A stretch of 64,000 nucleotides of DNA, taken from Solen grandis (lineage: Eukaryota > Mollusca > Bivalvia > Adapedonta > Solenidae). The position numbers and the translations under genes were made by a program. This document shows, in pieces, positions 11,498 through 23,313 of this stretch (position 1 is the stretch's first letter; each line of letters opens with the position of its first letter). Location: positions 67,012,411 to 67,076,410 of the forward strand of contig CM037777.1 in NCBI GenBank assembly GCA_021229015.1. The letters are read 5' to 3'. The notes below the pieces were generated by a model. That model saw only the letters and a list, made by a program, of their open reading frames with translations. It did not search any database and was not told the DNA's origin.

Positions 11498-12420
11498 CTA
11501 GCTCACCTGAGCACGTAGTGCTCATCGGATGGCTGTCTGTCATCCACATTTGTTTCAAAAGACATCCCTCTGAAAACACATTGCTAAATTTGGTGACACT
11601 TGCCTTTGATGTTCCATGCATGGATCCCAACCAAAGTTGTTTGAATGGTTCCAGTCCATTGCATATTAAGGTCACAGGAGCTAGAAATAGATATTAAAAG
11701 TGAAATTTTTAAGAATCATCTTCCCTGACACCACAATGCCTATAGAGCTTAGACATTTACCAAGATTTTTCAAATTATGACCCCAGGGTCAAAATTGGCC
11801 TTGCCCCAGGAGTCACTTGATTATATATAGATTTATATAGTAGAAACTTAAAAAATCTTCTTGACCAAAACCATAACGTCTAAAATTTGATATTTGATGT
11901 GTCACATAGCCCAGGGCCACTACCAGGTTTTTTTTCAAATCATGGCCCTTGGTTCAAATTGGCCCCACTCTAGCAGTTGCTTGGTTTTAAAAAGACTTAC
12001 ATAGGAAAAAATCTTCTTGTTAGAAACATTAAAGGCATGAAGTTACGATATTTAGTGTAACATGGCCTAGAGGACTTCTACTATGTTAGTTCAAATCAAT
12101 GCCTTTGGGTCACAACTGCCCCTGGGGTCACTTAATATTACATAGACCTATAAAGAGTTTCTTGTCAGAAACCACAAGGAATAGAAGTTAGATATTAATT
12201 TCTTAAATGTTTAATTGGTTGGGCTTGGGCTTACATCTTTCAGGCAAATCAGGTTTTATCGTTTAAACAGATTTGATATATGTAAAACACAAATTAAGTT
12301 CTTATAAATTAAACAAATCCTTTTGATGTTTCCTTGTTTGGACCAGAAGTCTGCATCATGATGCTTTTAACATCTGTCTTACTCAGGTGAATCATACAGG
12401 GCCATCTTGGCCCTCTTGTT
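11498..12420 (-). mobile_element. Helentron/'pearl'-like element, inverse copy
   Basis: On the minus strand it begins AACAAGAGGGCCAAGATGG (12420) and ends with the hairpin GAGCACTACGTGCTC, then AGGTGAG and CTAG at ~11498. The interior shows repeated 'CCAGGGTCA/TTGGTTCAAATTGGCC' units. A hairpin a few bases before a CTRR end is typical of Helitron-superfamily 3' ends. Confidence 0.6.
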
Positions 12421-12847
12421 CTTTTATTCCTTATGAAAACAAGAGGCCCTGAAGATGCTCCCCTGAGAAAATATGCCGTCATTGCCTGTACAAGTTACTT
12501 TATAAAAAATGTCCTGAATACGTAATCCATAAGATCATTTCAAATCTTCAAAACCAAACAATACTTGTAGTCAAAATTTGAAGTCAAATATTGTCATAAA
12601 AATTTCATGCAACTTCAAAATGATTGCTTTAGAATTGAAGATGCTAAAATGAAGGGTAAACAAATTGAAATCTGGCATTTTTGTTACTTAAATGGCCATA
12701 ACTTCTGACCTAATTAGCTGATATCAGCCATGGACGAATTTGACTGAGAGATTATGGTTATAAACATTGCCATAAAATTTGACGATGATTACTTAAGAAA
12801 TGAAAATGCTAGAGTGTGAACAATGTGAAATCTGGCATTTTTTAATA

Positions 12848-13583
12848 TTAAAGGCGTTTGAGCGGGTTTTTTTCTAACGGACAGATTTTTCTAAAAATTT
12901 GCATATAAGTACTTTAGACTTTAACTAAAAGATATATGAATTAAAAATAGGGGGTCACCATGACTGTTTTAGAGATTAAGCTTATGGTAGAGCATCACTA
13001 TTTGCTAAAAATTGTTGGAAAAACATGGCATTAAATAATAAGAAAGATTTCGTTTTTAAATACTGTAACAGCATATTAAAATGATATTTTTAAAATATTT
13101 TTATCACCATCTATGATAAGGTATTCTATAAGTTACAGATAAAAATACTGTCAAATATGCATCGAAAATACCAAATGGGCATAAAATCTCATTTGTACCT
13201 GACCAAAATGTATACAAAAACTATCCAAAAACTGTGAATTTTTATATATATTTTTCTAAATAAAAATTTCAACAGACAGATTTCTTTTATTTTTTCAGAG
13301 TCAGTCCTCGATATAAATACTTTCTGAAAATGTAAAAATATACAGCTTTGTTTTTCAACTAAAACCGCTTTTTTATTGAATTTTTATCCAAATTTGCATA
13401 AAAACACTAAATGTGACCTTTTGTACCTTCAAAATTTGGCAAATATACTTTTAAAGATATTCTTAACACGTGAATCTTAAAATTTTGGCTTTCTTCTAGC
13501 ATTCTACTTAAAATAAATAAAATATTCAAAAAAATTTTTTTACCAAAATTAAAATCAGCTGTAACCCGCTGAAACGTCCTTAA
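12848..13583. mobile_element. TTAA-flanked inverted-repeat element nested in the Helentron-like copy
   Basis: The left terminus AGGCGTTTGAGCGGGTT (12852) and the right terminus, inverse of AACCCGCTGAAACGTCC (ending 13579), form a 17-bp imperfect inverted repeat. Both are flanked by TTAA (12848-12851, 13580-13583). The sibling unit at ~14535 shows the uninterrupted AATATTAAAAGG, which confirms TTAA as the target duplication. No transposase. It shares the phrase GGGGGTCACCATG with the foldback element at 4352-5039. Confidence 0.75.
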
Positions 13584-13662
13584 AAGGAACATAATTCCTG
13601 ACCTTATTGGCCTAGATCAGCCGAAATAAAACCTGGCTTAGAGATTATGGCAATAAACATTG

Positions 13663-13924
13663 ACTTGACTAGACTTGACTATTTGAGTTTACCGTTGCTT
13701 CCACAGTATTTTAGCCATACAGCGACGTCCAGCTAATTACAGGTGGAGGAAGACCCAAAATGAACGGAGGCATCCGGGTAGAAACACCGACCTACCGCAA
13801 GCCAGCTGGAAGGCTTCCTCACATGAAAATCCGAATGACCCTGCAGGGATTCGAACCCACGAGATAGAGGGGCTGAGTAAATGTTAAAGTCTGAGACTTT
13901 ACCCTCTCGGCCATGGAGGCCTCG
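13663..13924 (-). mobile_element. tRNA-derived SINE, family S1, full length with target duplication
   Basis: On the minus strand: a class-II tRNA-like head (box A TGGCCGAGAGGGTAAAG, box B GGGTTCGAATCC), a conserved body (CGGATTTTCATGTGAGGAAG, CGGTAGGTCGGTGTTTC, GCTGGACGTCGCT) and a tail of AGTCAAGTC units. It is flanked by a perfect 13-bp duplication GCAATAAACATTG (13650-13662, 13924-13936), so it retroposed into the older element around it. Confidence 0.85.
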
Positions 13925-14082
13925 CAATAAACATTGTCATAAGATGATTGCTTAAGAAATAAAGATGCTAGAGTGCAAACAAACTAATTGTGGACGACGC
14001 ATTTATCGATCTTAATAGCTTCTGAGCACAAGTGTTCAGGTGAGCTAAAAAAAATGACCAACTTTAGATTTTGACATTTTTA

Positions 14083-14702
14083 ACAAGAACTGTAAGCTTA
14101 AAAAAAAGTTATATATACATGTATATCTATATATTTTGGGTGAGACAATGTAATAGTGAAATGTAATCATTTTCTATGACATACCATGAACAAAATATAC
14201 CACTATGGTTTACAGTACAGTTTTTCAGTCAAAATGGCAAATACATGTGAGGTTCTGATATTTCAAGAGCCTAAAATGCAGATATCAGTCATAACTCCAC
14301 AGATATTGCTGCCATTATCATTGTGTATAAGTTTAATGATTTCTAAATAATTGCAAAAGCTAGAGTGTACAAGACAAAACAAAAATCTGGCTTTACTTTT
14401 GGAATTCAAGGCCCATAACTCCTGACCAAATTTGTTATAATCTAACTTGGCTGAGAGATTATGACTATAAACGTTGTTATGAAGTTAAAGATGATTGCTT
14501 CAAAAATGGAGATGCTGGATATTAAACATGTTTTAATATTAAAAGGGCCATACGTAATTCCTGACCTTATTGGCCTAGTCAGCCACAATCAAATTTTGTT
14601 GAGATATTATGTCTGTAAACATTGTCATGGAGAGCTAATCATGGATAACTTACTAACTGACAAAGATCCTAATAGCTTATGCTGATCTCATGTGAGCTTA
14701 AA
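14083..14702 (+). mobile_element. Degenerate copy of the Helentron/'pearl'-like family
   Basis: Begins near AACAAGAACTG and ends near CATGTGAGCTTAAAA. The core units repeat CCATAACTCC-TGACC and GAGATTATG-CTATAAACGTTG as in the neighbour at 12438-14050. Both termini are eroded. Confidence 0.45.
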
Positions 14703-15880
14703 AGAAAGTCGGTTGCTTGCCAAGTTACTAATAGTGTAGATACGTGTGGAAAATTATCACTCATAAATAAATGTATAAATTATATGCATGTATTTTAAAA
14801 GTTTCTTCTTTTACTTTGAGATGAATAATTATTCACTGTACATCTTATACTACTGATATCCACAATTTAGAGAAGTAGATCTTTTAAGTGTACATATATT
14901 TATATTAATAGCAAGAAAATGTAATAATATACTAAGCAATGTTAATCTGTGAAGAAATAAATATTCATTTTCATTTAAATGCATTTCTTATTTGTATTTT
15001 TTTGAAAATTTTGTTTCTAATTTCAATATGAGGGTAAAATGAGAATATCTTATGCAAAACAAAACTATGTTTTATTTGCTGATGTAGCTTAATGTCATAA
15101 GGCTAAGCTTTTGAAAATGTAATATTTATGCATGTAGGATTAATGGCCTAGAGTTTTACATTCTTCTTAATGATAAACATATAGGTACACGGATGCTTTT
15201 CTGGTTAACTAAAGTTGCTGATCTCTGCTATCGAGTGTTTGATGGACTTTTAAAACTAATTTCATCTTATTATGCACACAGTCATATATTTGGTTAAGTA
15301 AAACGTGTGTTAAGTTATTTTTACATTTTAATTGTTCCCCCTGGCATTTGTAAACTACAGATTGATAAAAAAAATGAATAAAAACTGAATGAGTCTTAGG
15401 ACTGCTGTACATAAGAATTAATTTGTAAACAAAATTCTGGGTTAGCCGTTTCCAAATCTGGTTGCCCATTTGGTTACCAGAAATTTTGAGAATTAGTTGG
15501 GACACTGACATCTGCATCTCATTAAATTTAGCTCTTTGTTTTCACTCAGATACTCTATGCTACGAATACATGACAGCATCCCGTAAAAGGTTGACCTTAA
15601 CATCATAAATATCGTTAAGAAAATGATATTGAAATTTTATTTTTCAATCAGAATGCACGTTTCAAAATGTTTAAATTTGAAAATTGAAATATCTTGGTGA
15701 TATTGCAAAATTAAAATGTCCATTTACTGCCGTTAACTTGCAAGAATTCATTGAGATATACCAAAGTATTTTGAAGCCGACTTTTTGATTGGCTCATCAG
15801 AGGTTGATTTGACCTTGAATGCCATTCCATCAGATCCTACCGAGCAAACATCAGCTAGCATATGGTCTAAATGAGATTAA
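14703..15880. other. Intergenic, no gene seen
   Basis: AT-rich and unique-looking. The ~100-codon minus-strand frame at 15209-15517 has no recognisable domain. Confidence 0.4.
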
Positions 15881-16262
15881 AAAAGATTGCTGGTAATAAC
15901 AAAATACCCCCATCCTGCAATTTCATCAATTCAAGGGTCATAACTCTGGAGTGTCTGGGATATTTTGACTGGTTTTCAAATTTGTTTGAGATACCGTTCC
16001 AAGACACATTGTTTGGGATAAAGTTTAGGTAAAGATCGGTTCAAGTGTTAGAGACCAGACACTGTTAATTTTGCAGTTTTTCATCCATTGAAGGGCCATA
16101 ACTCTGATGTGTTCAAGACATTTTGGCTGGTTACCGAACTTGGTTGAGATAAGGTGCCCATTCACATTTTGACCATGTTTGGACAAGATCGGTTCATGTT
16201 TGTAAGAGAACGAGAGCAGACAACATCAGTGTACACTACCTGCCCACTGCAGGTGAATCCAT
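15880..16262. repeat. Two-unit tandem repeat of a dispersed element
   Basis: Two diverged units share AAGGG(T/C)CATAACTCTG, TGGTTGAGATA-type phrases and GATCGGTTCA (units near 15930 and 16085). This resembles the cores of the Helentron-like elements. The ends are not clear. Confidence 0.45.
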
Positions 16263-16402
16263 AATACATCTGTCTTTGACTGGCGTATAAAATGTATATG
16301 AAATTGAGATTTTCAGAAGATTGAAATAACTTGGGTTGAAATGAAAAAAAAATCAAGTACAACTGAAAGGGTAACTTTTATTGGAATAATTGCATAATCA
16401 GT

Positions 16403-17676
16403 AACAAGAGGGCAATGAAGGCCCTGGGATCGCTCACCTGAGAACCAGGACACTAATAGCTTCCTGGGGTCTCTGGGAAACCAAAAATTGGGAAGGGGCT
16501 CATGCCAGATGTTCTGTTGGGACACTTACTTTTCCAGTTAAAAGTAAATTGAACAGTCACATTTGTTGAAAACCTATGTAATCATCTTCATAAAACTTAT
16601 GAGTAACACTTTTTGATGAATCATAACTTTTTAACCAATTATTATGTGAAAAAACCCATCATATGTCTGAATGATATGACAGTGACTCAAATTTAACCCT
16701 TTCCCTCATATACACTCATTTTGACCCATTCAATAGGTACCACATAAAGCCTGATCTGCAGAAAACCATAGTTAAACCTTACCAAATTTAATTATAAAGT
16801 CCCCATTACCAGACAACTGAGGAGCAGCGAACAGCATAAAACATGATCAGCCTGCGAGTTACTCACAGGCTGATCTGGATTTATGCTGTTCGCATAGGTC
16901 TTTTCATGGTTTCCTCTATGAGGGAAAGGGTTAAAGAAGAGGCTCCTGAATTTTTAAGTAGGTGTTCCTTCAGGATACCTGGCTAAAACATTAGAGTTTA
17001 ACACTGGTTTTAGTGGGAGAAAAGGAAACATCTAATATCTTTGGAAAATGGGCTCTGCCCCCTGCCAGCCATATTTTTAGATGGATCCAAATAATTTTAA
17101 CTCTTGATAGAGAGTGACCAATGGAACATGTGCTAAAAAAACTTAAAAATCCAGCCAGTACTTTTTGACAAGATTTTTCAAGTTTATACTAAATACATAT
17201 AAGAAATACATACTGCCACCTCTGGCAGCCATGTTTTTCTATGGATCCAAAAAATTTTCACAATCTTGGTAGCGAGTTACCAAAGAAACATCTGTGACAA
17301 AAACCTTGAAATCCAATGAGTACTTTTGGACAAAATTTTTTTCAAATTTGTACTATATACATAATTTACAATCTTGGTAGAGAATGACCAAAGGAACATC
17401 TGAGCAAAAATATTTTAAAATCCAGTCAATACTTTTAGATGAGAAATTTTTTTTAAGTTTTCATCCCCCACCCCTTTAGTTGCCATGGTAACCAGATCTT
17501 GGTATGGAATTTAATTCTTTGAACGGCTTTAGAGGAGGACCACCCAAGGATCATTCCTGTAAAGTTTTATGAAAATTGCCCAGTAGTTTAGGAGATGGCA
17601 TTTAAGTTTAATGTTGATGACGGACGCCAGACATTCATCAGTCACAATAGCTCACCTTTGAAAGAGCTGAGCTAAA
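16403..17676 (+). mobile_element. Helentron/'pearl'-like element with a nested TTAA MITE
   Basis: Starts AACAAGAGGGCAATGAAGGCCC, then CGCTCACCTGAG. Ends with the hairpin AGCTCACCTTTGAAAGAGCT, then GAG and CTAA (17672-17675). The core repeats CTTGGTAG-GAGTGACCAA(A)GGAACAT and ATTTTT-CAAGTTT units. The MITE at 16693-16934 interrupts it. Confidence 0.6.
16693..16934. mobile_element. TTAA MITE, family A, copy 1
   Basis: Terminal inverted repeats CCCTTTCCCTCATA and TATGAGGGAAAGGG are bounded by TTAA on both sides. A 67-nt internal near-palindrome (16827-16893) is centred on GCGAGTTACTCACAGGC. No coding capacity. The TTAA target and the CCC-starting ends fit a piggyBac-like transposase acting in trans (inference). 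Confidence 0.85.
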
Positions 17677-19584
17677 AATAGCATCTGCATGAAATCAAAA
17701 ACATTCAATATGCATTCTCCTCAAAAGTTTTGGACAAATTGTAAGATACGATATGAAAAATCTTAATATGCAAAACATTTCTCAATGAATGTTAATATGC
17801 TCAAACTGTCAAACTATACAGATCAACTATTAGAGCTCACATTTTGTGGAGCCTCTTGTGAACCATAATGTTTGCACTAGCCATTTAAAATCAACAGAAA
17901 TAGTTGATAAGTCTGTTAAAACCTCATGCATATCCAAAATATTTTTTTTTGATACACAAAACACAGCTCCTTTTTTTGGTAATATGGTATTAAAATTGTG
18001 AAGGGACTGAAAGTGTTTTAAGATCAACATTAATATGATACAATGTACATGCCCTCACATTAATCTCACCATAAATGGACAGTAGTCTAAAACTTATAAA
18101 AGCTCAGACACATAATACTGGTAAGCAAGTAAACATAGACTAGTAATAAGAGTGTTCTTTGGAACACTTATGTCACCTGTTGAAGCATGGCAGAAAAAGT
18201 TTGACAGACAGCCAGACAGACAAATGACGGACAAGTGATCCCTATGTGTCACCTCTGCAGGTGACACAAAATATGTACATGTACACTAACGGAAAGTTCT
18301 AACTGATCACTTTTAAAATTACCTGTTTTGACTTTGACTTCTGAGAGTAGCTTTAAATCATTAATTACTGCCATTGTAATTCACAACCACATTCAATGAA
18401 ATTTTGTACATATTGTTCACCTTTCAGACTCCCGAAAATGAATTAAAATTTGATTCTTACAATTCCCAAGGTTTTGAGATATTTCATCAGTGTATATTGT
18501 TTGATAAGTTATTGAAGTTTTATTGAGAAGGCACAATTGTAAAATGAATGTATATACTTTTATCCTGTAAAACATTTGCAGAAGTAAATATTTGTGGAAA
18601 TATGTCACCTGCTGAACAGAAGGATTATATCTTAATCTGATAAGCTGTAGGATAATGTCTAATTCCAGTAAGCTTAAGGTTACATTACAATCAGTTTGCC
18701 CAGTTTAAAGACCAGACTGGACAATAGCCAATGAGAACATTGATTTTTAGCATGTGCATTTAGAAAGAATGTTTGATCATTTCTGACTGAAATCCAAAAT
18801 CCAGAGAAAAATCTGGGTTTATAGCAAAAGCATACAGCTGCTGCCAAAAAAACAACTATATACTAGTAATCCTCATTTTTATTAAATAGTTATCCAAACA
18901 TATTATTATCAGTCACATATGAATGATCTTTATTAACCGTTTTTTATATTTACACATATCATCCATTGAAAGCCAGAGGGGCTCAACAGGATTTTTTAAA
19001 TTCATATGCTCATAAGCCCGTCTGACTTTCAATGGACAATATCTTGTTTACCCAGATAAACATCCCAAGCTGCTTAACAGAGTTGAAGAAGTAGTTTCAC
19101 ACTTACAATATGTTTTCATAACTGAATAAGTTTTAAGAGTATGTGAAAGAACAAAAGCATTAGTAAATCAATTTCAAATGTCTGAAATATCTGGTGGAAA
19201 TGGTGTTGCTCTTTTCTTTTCTACAAAGTGATTTCTAACTTGCAAATATCTTATACACATGTACAGTCAAATTAATAGCCAACCCTGATACAACTTACAA
19301 GAAATGCCAAAGCATTTATAGTTTGTACATAACCCATCCTTTGCCCCATTAAATACTGATTGCAGGGGTAATCTCTTTCGTCCTAAATAACAACAAATGC
19401 AAAACTCTTACCAAAACACTAGAATGCACTAGCACCTTCCTACAAGAGTTTTAATATAGACATGTCGACACAGAGTTTCATAAAAAAAATCTATAGCTTG
19501 CAATTGGGTCAATTGAAGATAATATATCACTTTGCATTGGTCTCAGCAATAATGTGTCATATTGATGTGTTGACTGGTCAAATC
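17677..19584. other. Downstream flank of the second ankyrin-SOCS copy, intergenic
   Basis: No gene. Contains a short repeat remnant at 18150-18275 ending in a perfect 10-bp palindrome arm pair, TGTGTCACCT-CTGC-AGGTGACACA (18245-18268). A possible minus-strand poly(A) signal for the ankyrin copy is TTTATT at ~18929. 18960-19040 has another small inverted repeat, CATTGAAAG(C/T)CAGA. Confidence 0.4.
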
Positions 19585-20993
19585 TCACACAATATCCTTA
19601 AACTTCAAAATATCTATCATATGCTTTGGTAACAAGGAAGCAAGTTCATTCACCGAGAAACTTTTCTTTCCATGCAAGTGCTTCCGTATCTGTATTTGAC
19701 ACAAATTCTGCAGCGACTTTGGTTGTGTTGACATTATTTTAATTTCACTGAGCAGTTCTTTGATACGACAGATTAACTCCAGGCCAGACTCATTCCATAA
19801 CCTTGTGTCCTCCTCACTCATAAATTGACTTGCTGTTAGGTCAAGCTCCTTCCCTTTTAGACTTGCTCCAGCTGCTAACAGTACTTCTGCAACTCCCCTG
19901 TATAGACCAAACTGTTTCTCGGCACAATCGTCAATCTCATCCAGATCTGCATCAGGATCATCAAAAAATCCACTTTTATAATACAAATAAGTCATAAAAG
20001 AGTAATTATGTAATATAGCTTGACACAAATGAAAAAAAACTGAATCCCCAGTTTGACTGAGGATACTGACATCTGCACCGTAATCTAACAGAGTTAAAAC
20101 CTTATCTAAATCCCCATCAGAGCTAGCATAAAACAGAGGTGTGTGACCAATAAGAATGTCACTGCTAATGTCCTTTTTCTTATCCTTGGCATTAACATCT
20201 GAACCCCACTTCAGTAAGACTTCAACAGAATCACCTTTAGCAACATGCAAAGCTGTGTGACCATCTGAGGTGTTCTCTTCACTTGCCTTCAAGCCCCAGT
20301 CCATGACATACTGTACCATACGAGTGCAGTTTTCTACAGCAGCATAACACAAAAAAGGCTTTATTCTGAAATCTGCTCCGTACTTTACTAACAAGTCTAA
20401 AACTTCAATCCAGCTTTCATCTTCCAGACTTTGCTCAAAAGCATATCTTAAGGCATACCCTTCATTCTCATTAACATCACTCCATTTTCAAGCATAATTT
20501 TGACAACTTTAATTTTTTTCAATCGTTTAAAGGCTAATAGGGTAACAAATAATGGAAATGATTTTCCTATCCTAAAATGTACATCTGCACCATTGTCTAT
20601 TAAATAATTGATAATTTCTTCATTTCCATATGCTATTGCAGTCCACAATGGTGAGGCATATGGCTTTGCTGAATCAGCATAAAACATATGATTTATTTTA
20701 ACCTCAGCTTTGACAAACTCAGACACAATTCCTAAATTGCCCTCTGAGTAGCATAATGCATTCCAAAAGGAAGTGTTTTTATCATATTCAGTTGTGTGTT
20801 TCTAGCAGTTCTCTAACAATTTCAACTCTTTTTAGCTTACAAGCTGTTCCTATGGTGTAATGAAATTCTCAAAAACACAATCTAACTCATCAAAGTATTC
20901 TTGTGGTTTGCTTTTGGCTAAAATTTCCTTAAATTCTTCGATACTGACATCATTCTCTATGGCTTCATATACTTCTGGATCTGTTGTTGCCAT
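19585..20993 (-). pseudogene. Second ankyrin-SOCS (ASB-like) gene, interrupted by three frameshifts
   Basis: Paralogue of the gene at 8421-9809, with the same order of ankyrin repeats and a SOCS box. The start is MATTDPEVYEAIEND at 20993. Homology to the paralogue continues across three frame changes. The first lies between 20853 and 20868, where a TAG at 20850 ends the first frame. The second is near 20791-20803, in a CACACA run followed by a TGA. The third is near 20479-20482, where one G of a GGGG run in the paralogue is missing. After the last shift the frame is open to 19585. It carries repeats such as GHTALHVAKG and GHTPLFYASS, a BC-box (SLQNLCQIQI) and a good Cullin-5 box with the LLPK core. 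Spacing across each break matches the paralogue, so these are small indels and not introns. It is either a young pseudogene or an intact gene with assembly indels; the well-kept repeats and SOCS box leave both open. Confidence 0.8.
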
Positions 20994-21030
20994 TTTCTTA
21001 TCAACTAAGTCCTGAAAAAGAAAATAATTC
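20994..21030 (-). other. 3' splice acceptor upstream of the second ankyrin-SOCS copy
   Basis: On the minus strand TTATTTTCTTTTTCAG ends at 21012. An 18-nt leader follows (21011-20994), then the ATG at 20993. The site and its distance to the ATG parallel the first copy. The pair therefore arose by duplication of a segment that included the intron end, and not by retroposition. Confidence 0.6.
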
Positions 21031-21039
21031 ATAATTCAG

Positions 21040-22145
21040 GAGGGGTGCAATAATACGGCCAAACTTGTATTGCAATATATTATTGAGATAAAGTCAACCT
21101 CTATTGCATACATGTACATGTTATACAATGATGTAATGAAACATGCGATACAATGATGTAATAAAACTCTATAAAAACCATAGCCAGTGCTTATTCTTGA
21201 AGTGTTACATGAACTTTTACTTCTTTAGGTAAACCCTAAAAAAAACTAACACTAAATCCTGCACTAGCTATGATGTACTGATATATTCAATATACATTGT
21301 ATTCATATTTATATTTTCAGTTCCCTACCAGGGTTTATACCGGAGGGGATTATAGGTTTGCCCTCCGTCTGTCCGTCCGTCTGTCCGGAAATCTGGATCC
21401 CACGATAACTTAAAAACCTTTTCATATAATATTATGAAACTTGGTATATGAATAGATGGCAGTATGGAGATTCTGCACGTCGCTTTTTTTTTTTTTTTCT
21501 TGGACCAAAATTCTGGTTGCTATGGTAACATAAAAATTACGCACCTCATCGATAGGGGGCCTCATGTATTGTGTGCAACACCAGTTACTTGCTTTCTTCA
21601 TTTTTCCTTTAAATTTTAATAAATCTATATCCCTATCTTTTAATTTGATTTATAATGTCTGAGAGAGAGAGAGAAAAAGAATCTGATTGGGCTGTGCTAT
21701 TTGTATCTTAGCTTACTTATTTTAAAAGTAATTTGGAAAAATGAAGAAATTCTCTAAATGCATATTTTAATTTCTTTCCTTTTTGCCACAGTGCTTAAAC
21801 AACTAGCAACTTATGCATATTTTCAATACTTGAACAAAGACGTCATGCTGATGTTTAAGTTGTCAGCTTGGGGTTATTTTCTGAATAATGTATAATATAA
21901 CAAGATGATAAACAGGAGTGTTACTGAAAATGGTTGCAGTACTTTGTCAGTAGTACTTTCTGTGTAGAGCATGTGCAATCATATTCTTGAATAGGTTTAC
22001 TTCTTACAAATGATCAGCCGTGTTGTTTTTTAAGTTGTTTTTTTTGTTTTGTTTCTTGGCTTTGATTGAATTGCCAAAGAATTTATTTTTATCATTTCTA
22101 GCAACCAGTATCACTTCATTTTGTTTTTGTTCCTCCTTGTTAAAC
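21040..22145. other. Probable intron of the second ankyrin-SOCS copy; one dispersed repeat
   Basis: At 21321-21570 there is a dispersed repeat (GGTTTGCCCTCCGTC, then GTCTGTCCGTCC units and CACGATAACTTAAAAACC). The rest is AT-rich without coding signal. Confidence 0.4.
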
Positions 22146-22789
22146 TTAAAGCAGCTTGTTCACAGATGATTGGTTGAAATTCTTTTTTTCTACTCTCCCT
22201 CATTAATGTTGGTGAAGTCTTCACATCATGACAAATAAATTCAGAAAGTGTAGGTCACATTTCACAGGAAAAGGCTTTTTTCCTTTATGCAACTTTAACC
22301 AGTTAAAATTAGAATACTATATTCTCGAATATAGTGGCATCTTCACCAGTCCAGGGTAGTGATCTTGTAAGTTCATCCTATGAAGTTAGCACAAGCAGAA
22401 AAAATGAAATGAACATCTAAATTTTTTAACAGTCTATTAAATATAGTTTCCATACCATCTGTGACCTTTTTGCCTGTGATGGGGAAACCACCATTTTTAG
22501 AAGCGAAAGCTTCTAAAGTCAGACAGTTGATTTTCTACTCACAATCACATTACCGCCACTTATCCATACATTTGCGTTGAAAAATAGTACCAATGGTTGT
22601 ATAATTCATTCAATTTAATAAAAGTTGGATTTATTGCAGCATTCTGTTAATTTTGAAAGCATTGGGTATAATCACAATTTCTGGGCAAATAGAACTGTAA
22701 AAGAAGCGAGTTTATAATTCAGTGTTCATCCGCAGTTTCATTTGTTAAACTACCTATAAATAACCTTATTTGCACCGTAAATTTATGGT

Positions 22790-22864
22790 TGTGGAATTAG
22801 CCCAATTGGTAAGGACGTTGTCTAGTATTTTTTTTTTGCAAGGAGTCATGAGTTCTAGACCATT
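22790..22864 (+). repeat. tRNA-like remnant
   Basis: GTGGAATTAGCCCAATTGGTAAGG resembles box A and CATGAGTTCTAGACC a box B, with a poly-T run between them. It is probably a decayed SINE head, not a working tRNA gene. Confidence 0.3.
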
Positions 22865-23071
22865 TTTTTTGTGTAAAACTTATATTTTATTCTTGTGTTA
22901 AAAACATGTATTTAGATTTTTTTTTTATTCTTGTTTTTATATAACCATTATTTTGCATTTGTTAATTTGTATTTGATTCCTTTTGATTTAAATCATAGAC
23001 CACAGGACCCTCATATTCAGTCACAAAAAAAAAACATTAAGAAAAAATCAACCAATCTATATATAAACAAT

Positions 23072-23313
23072 TTAACCCTTTCCCAAATAGAGGAAACCAT
23101 GAAAAGACCAATGCGAACAGCATAAAACCAGATCAGCCTGCGAGTAACTTGCAGGCTGATCAGGTTTTATGCTGTTCACTGCTCCTCAGTGGTCTGGAAA
23201 TGAGGACTTTATAATTAAATTTGATAAGGTTTAACTGTGGTTTTCTGCAGATCAGGCTTTATGTGGTACCTATTGAGTGTGTCAAAATGAGTCTGTATGA
23301 GGGAAAGGGTTAA
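23072..23313. mobile_element. TTAA MITE, family A, copy 2 (inverse orientation)
   Basis: TTAACCCTTTCCC at the left and GAGGGAAAGGGTTAA at the right. The internal near-palindrome runs at 23113-23179. Its orientation is opposite to the copies at 16693, 25654 and 35088. It sits inside the family-B element and is therefore younger than that insertion. Confidence 0.82.

Larger units (their letters stand above)
12438..14050 (+). mobile_element. Helentron/'pearl'-like element carrying two nested insertions
   Basis: Starts AACAAGAGGCCCTGAAG and ends with the hairpin GAGCACAAGTGTTC, then AGGTGAG and CTAA (14045-14048). The core has ~145-bp units (CCATAACTTCTGACC... GAGATTATGG... AAACATTG). It is interrupted by a TTAA element (12848-13583) and a SINE (13663-13924). 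Without these insertions it would be about 600 bp, close to its sibling at 10750-11366. Confidence 0.65.

Noticed and set aside
13733..13927. Minus-strand frame with GLHGREGKV... and the similar plus-strand frame at 48652-48906
   Set aside because: These are readings through S1 SINE copies in opposite frames, not genes.
20850..21032. Start codon at 21032 for the second ankyrin copy
   Set aside because: It lies in the polypyrimidine tract of the splice acceptor; the ATG at 20993 matches the paralogue's MAT start.
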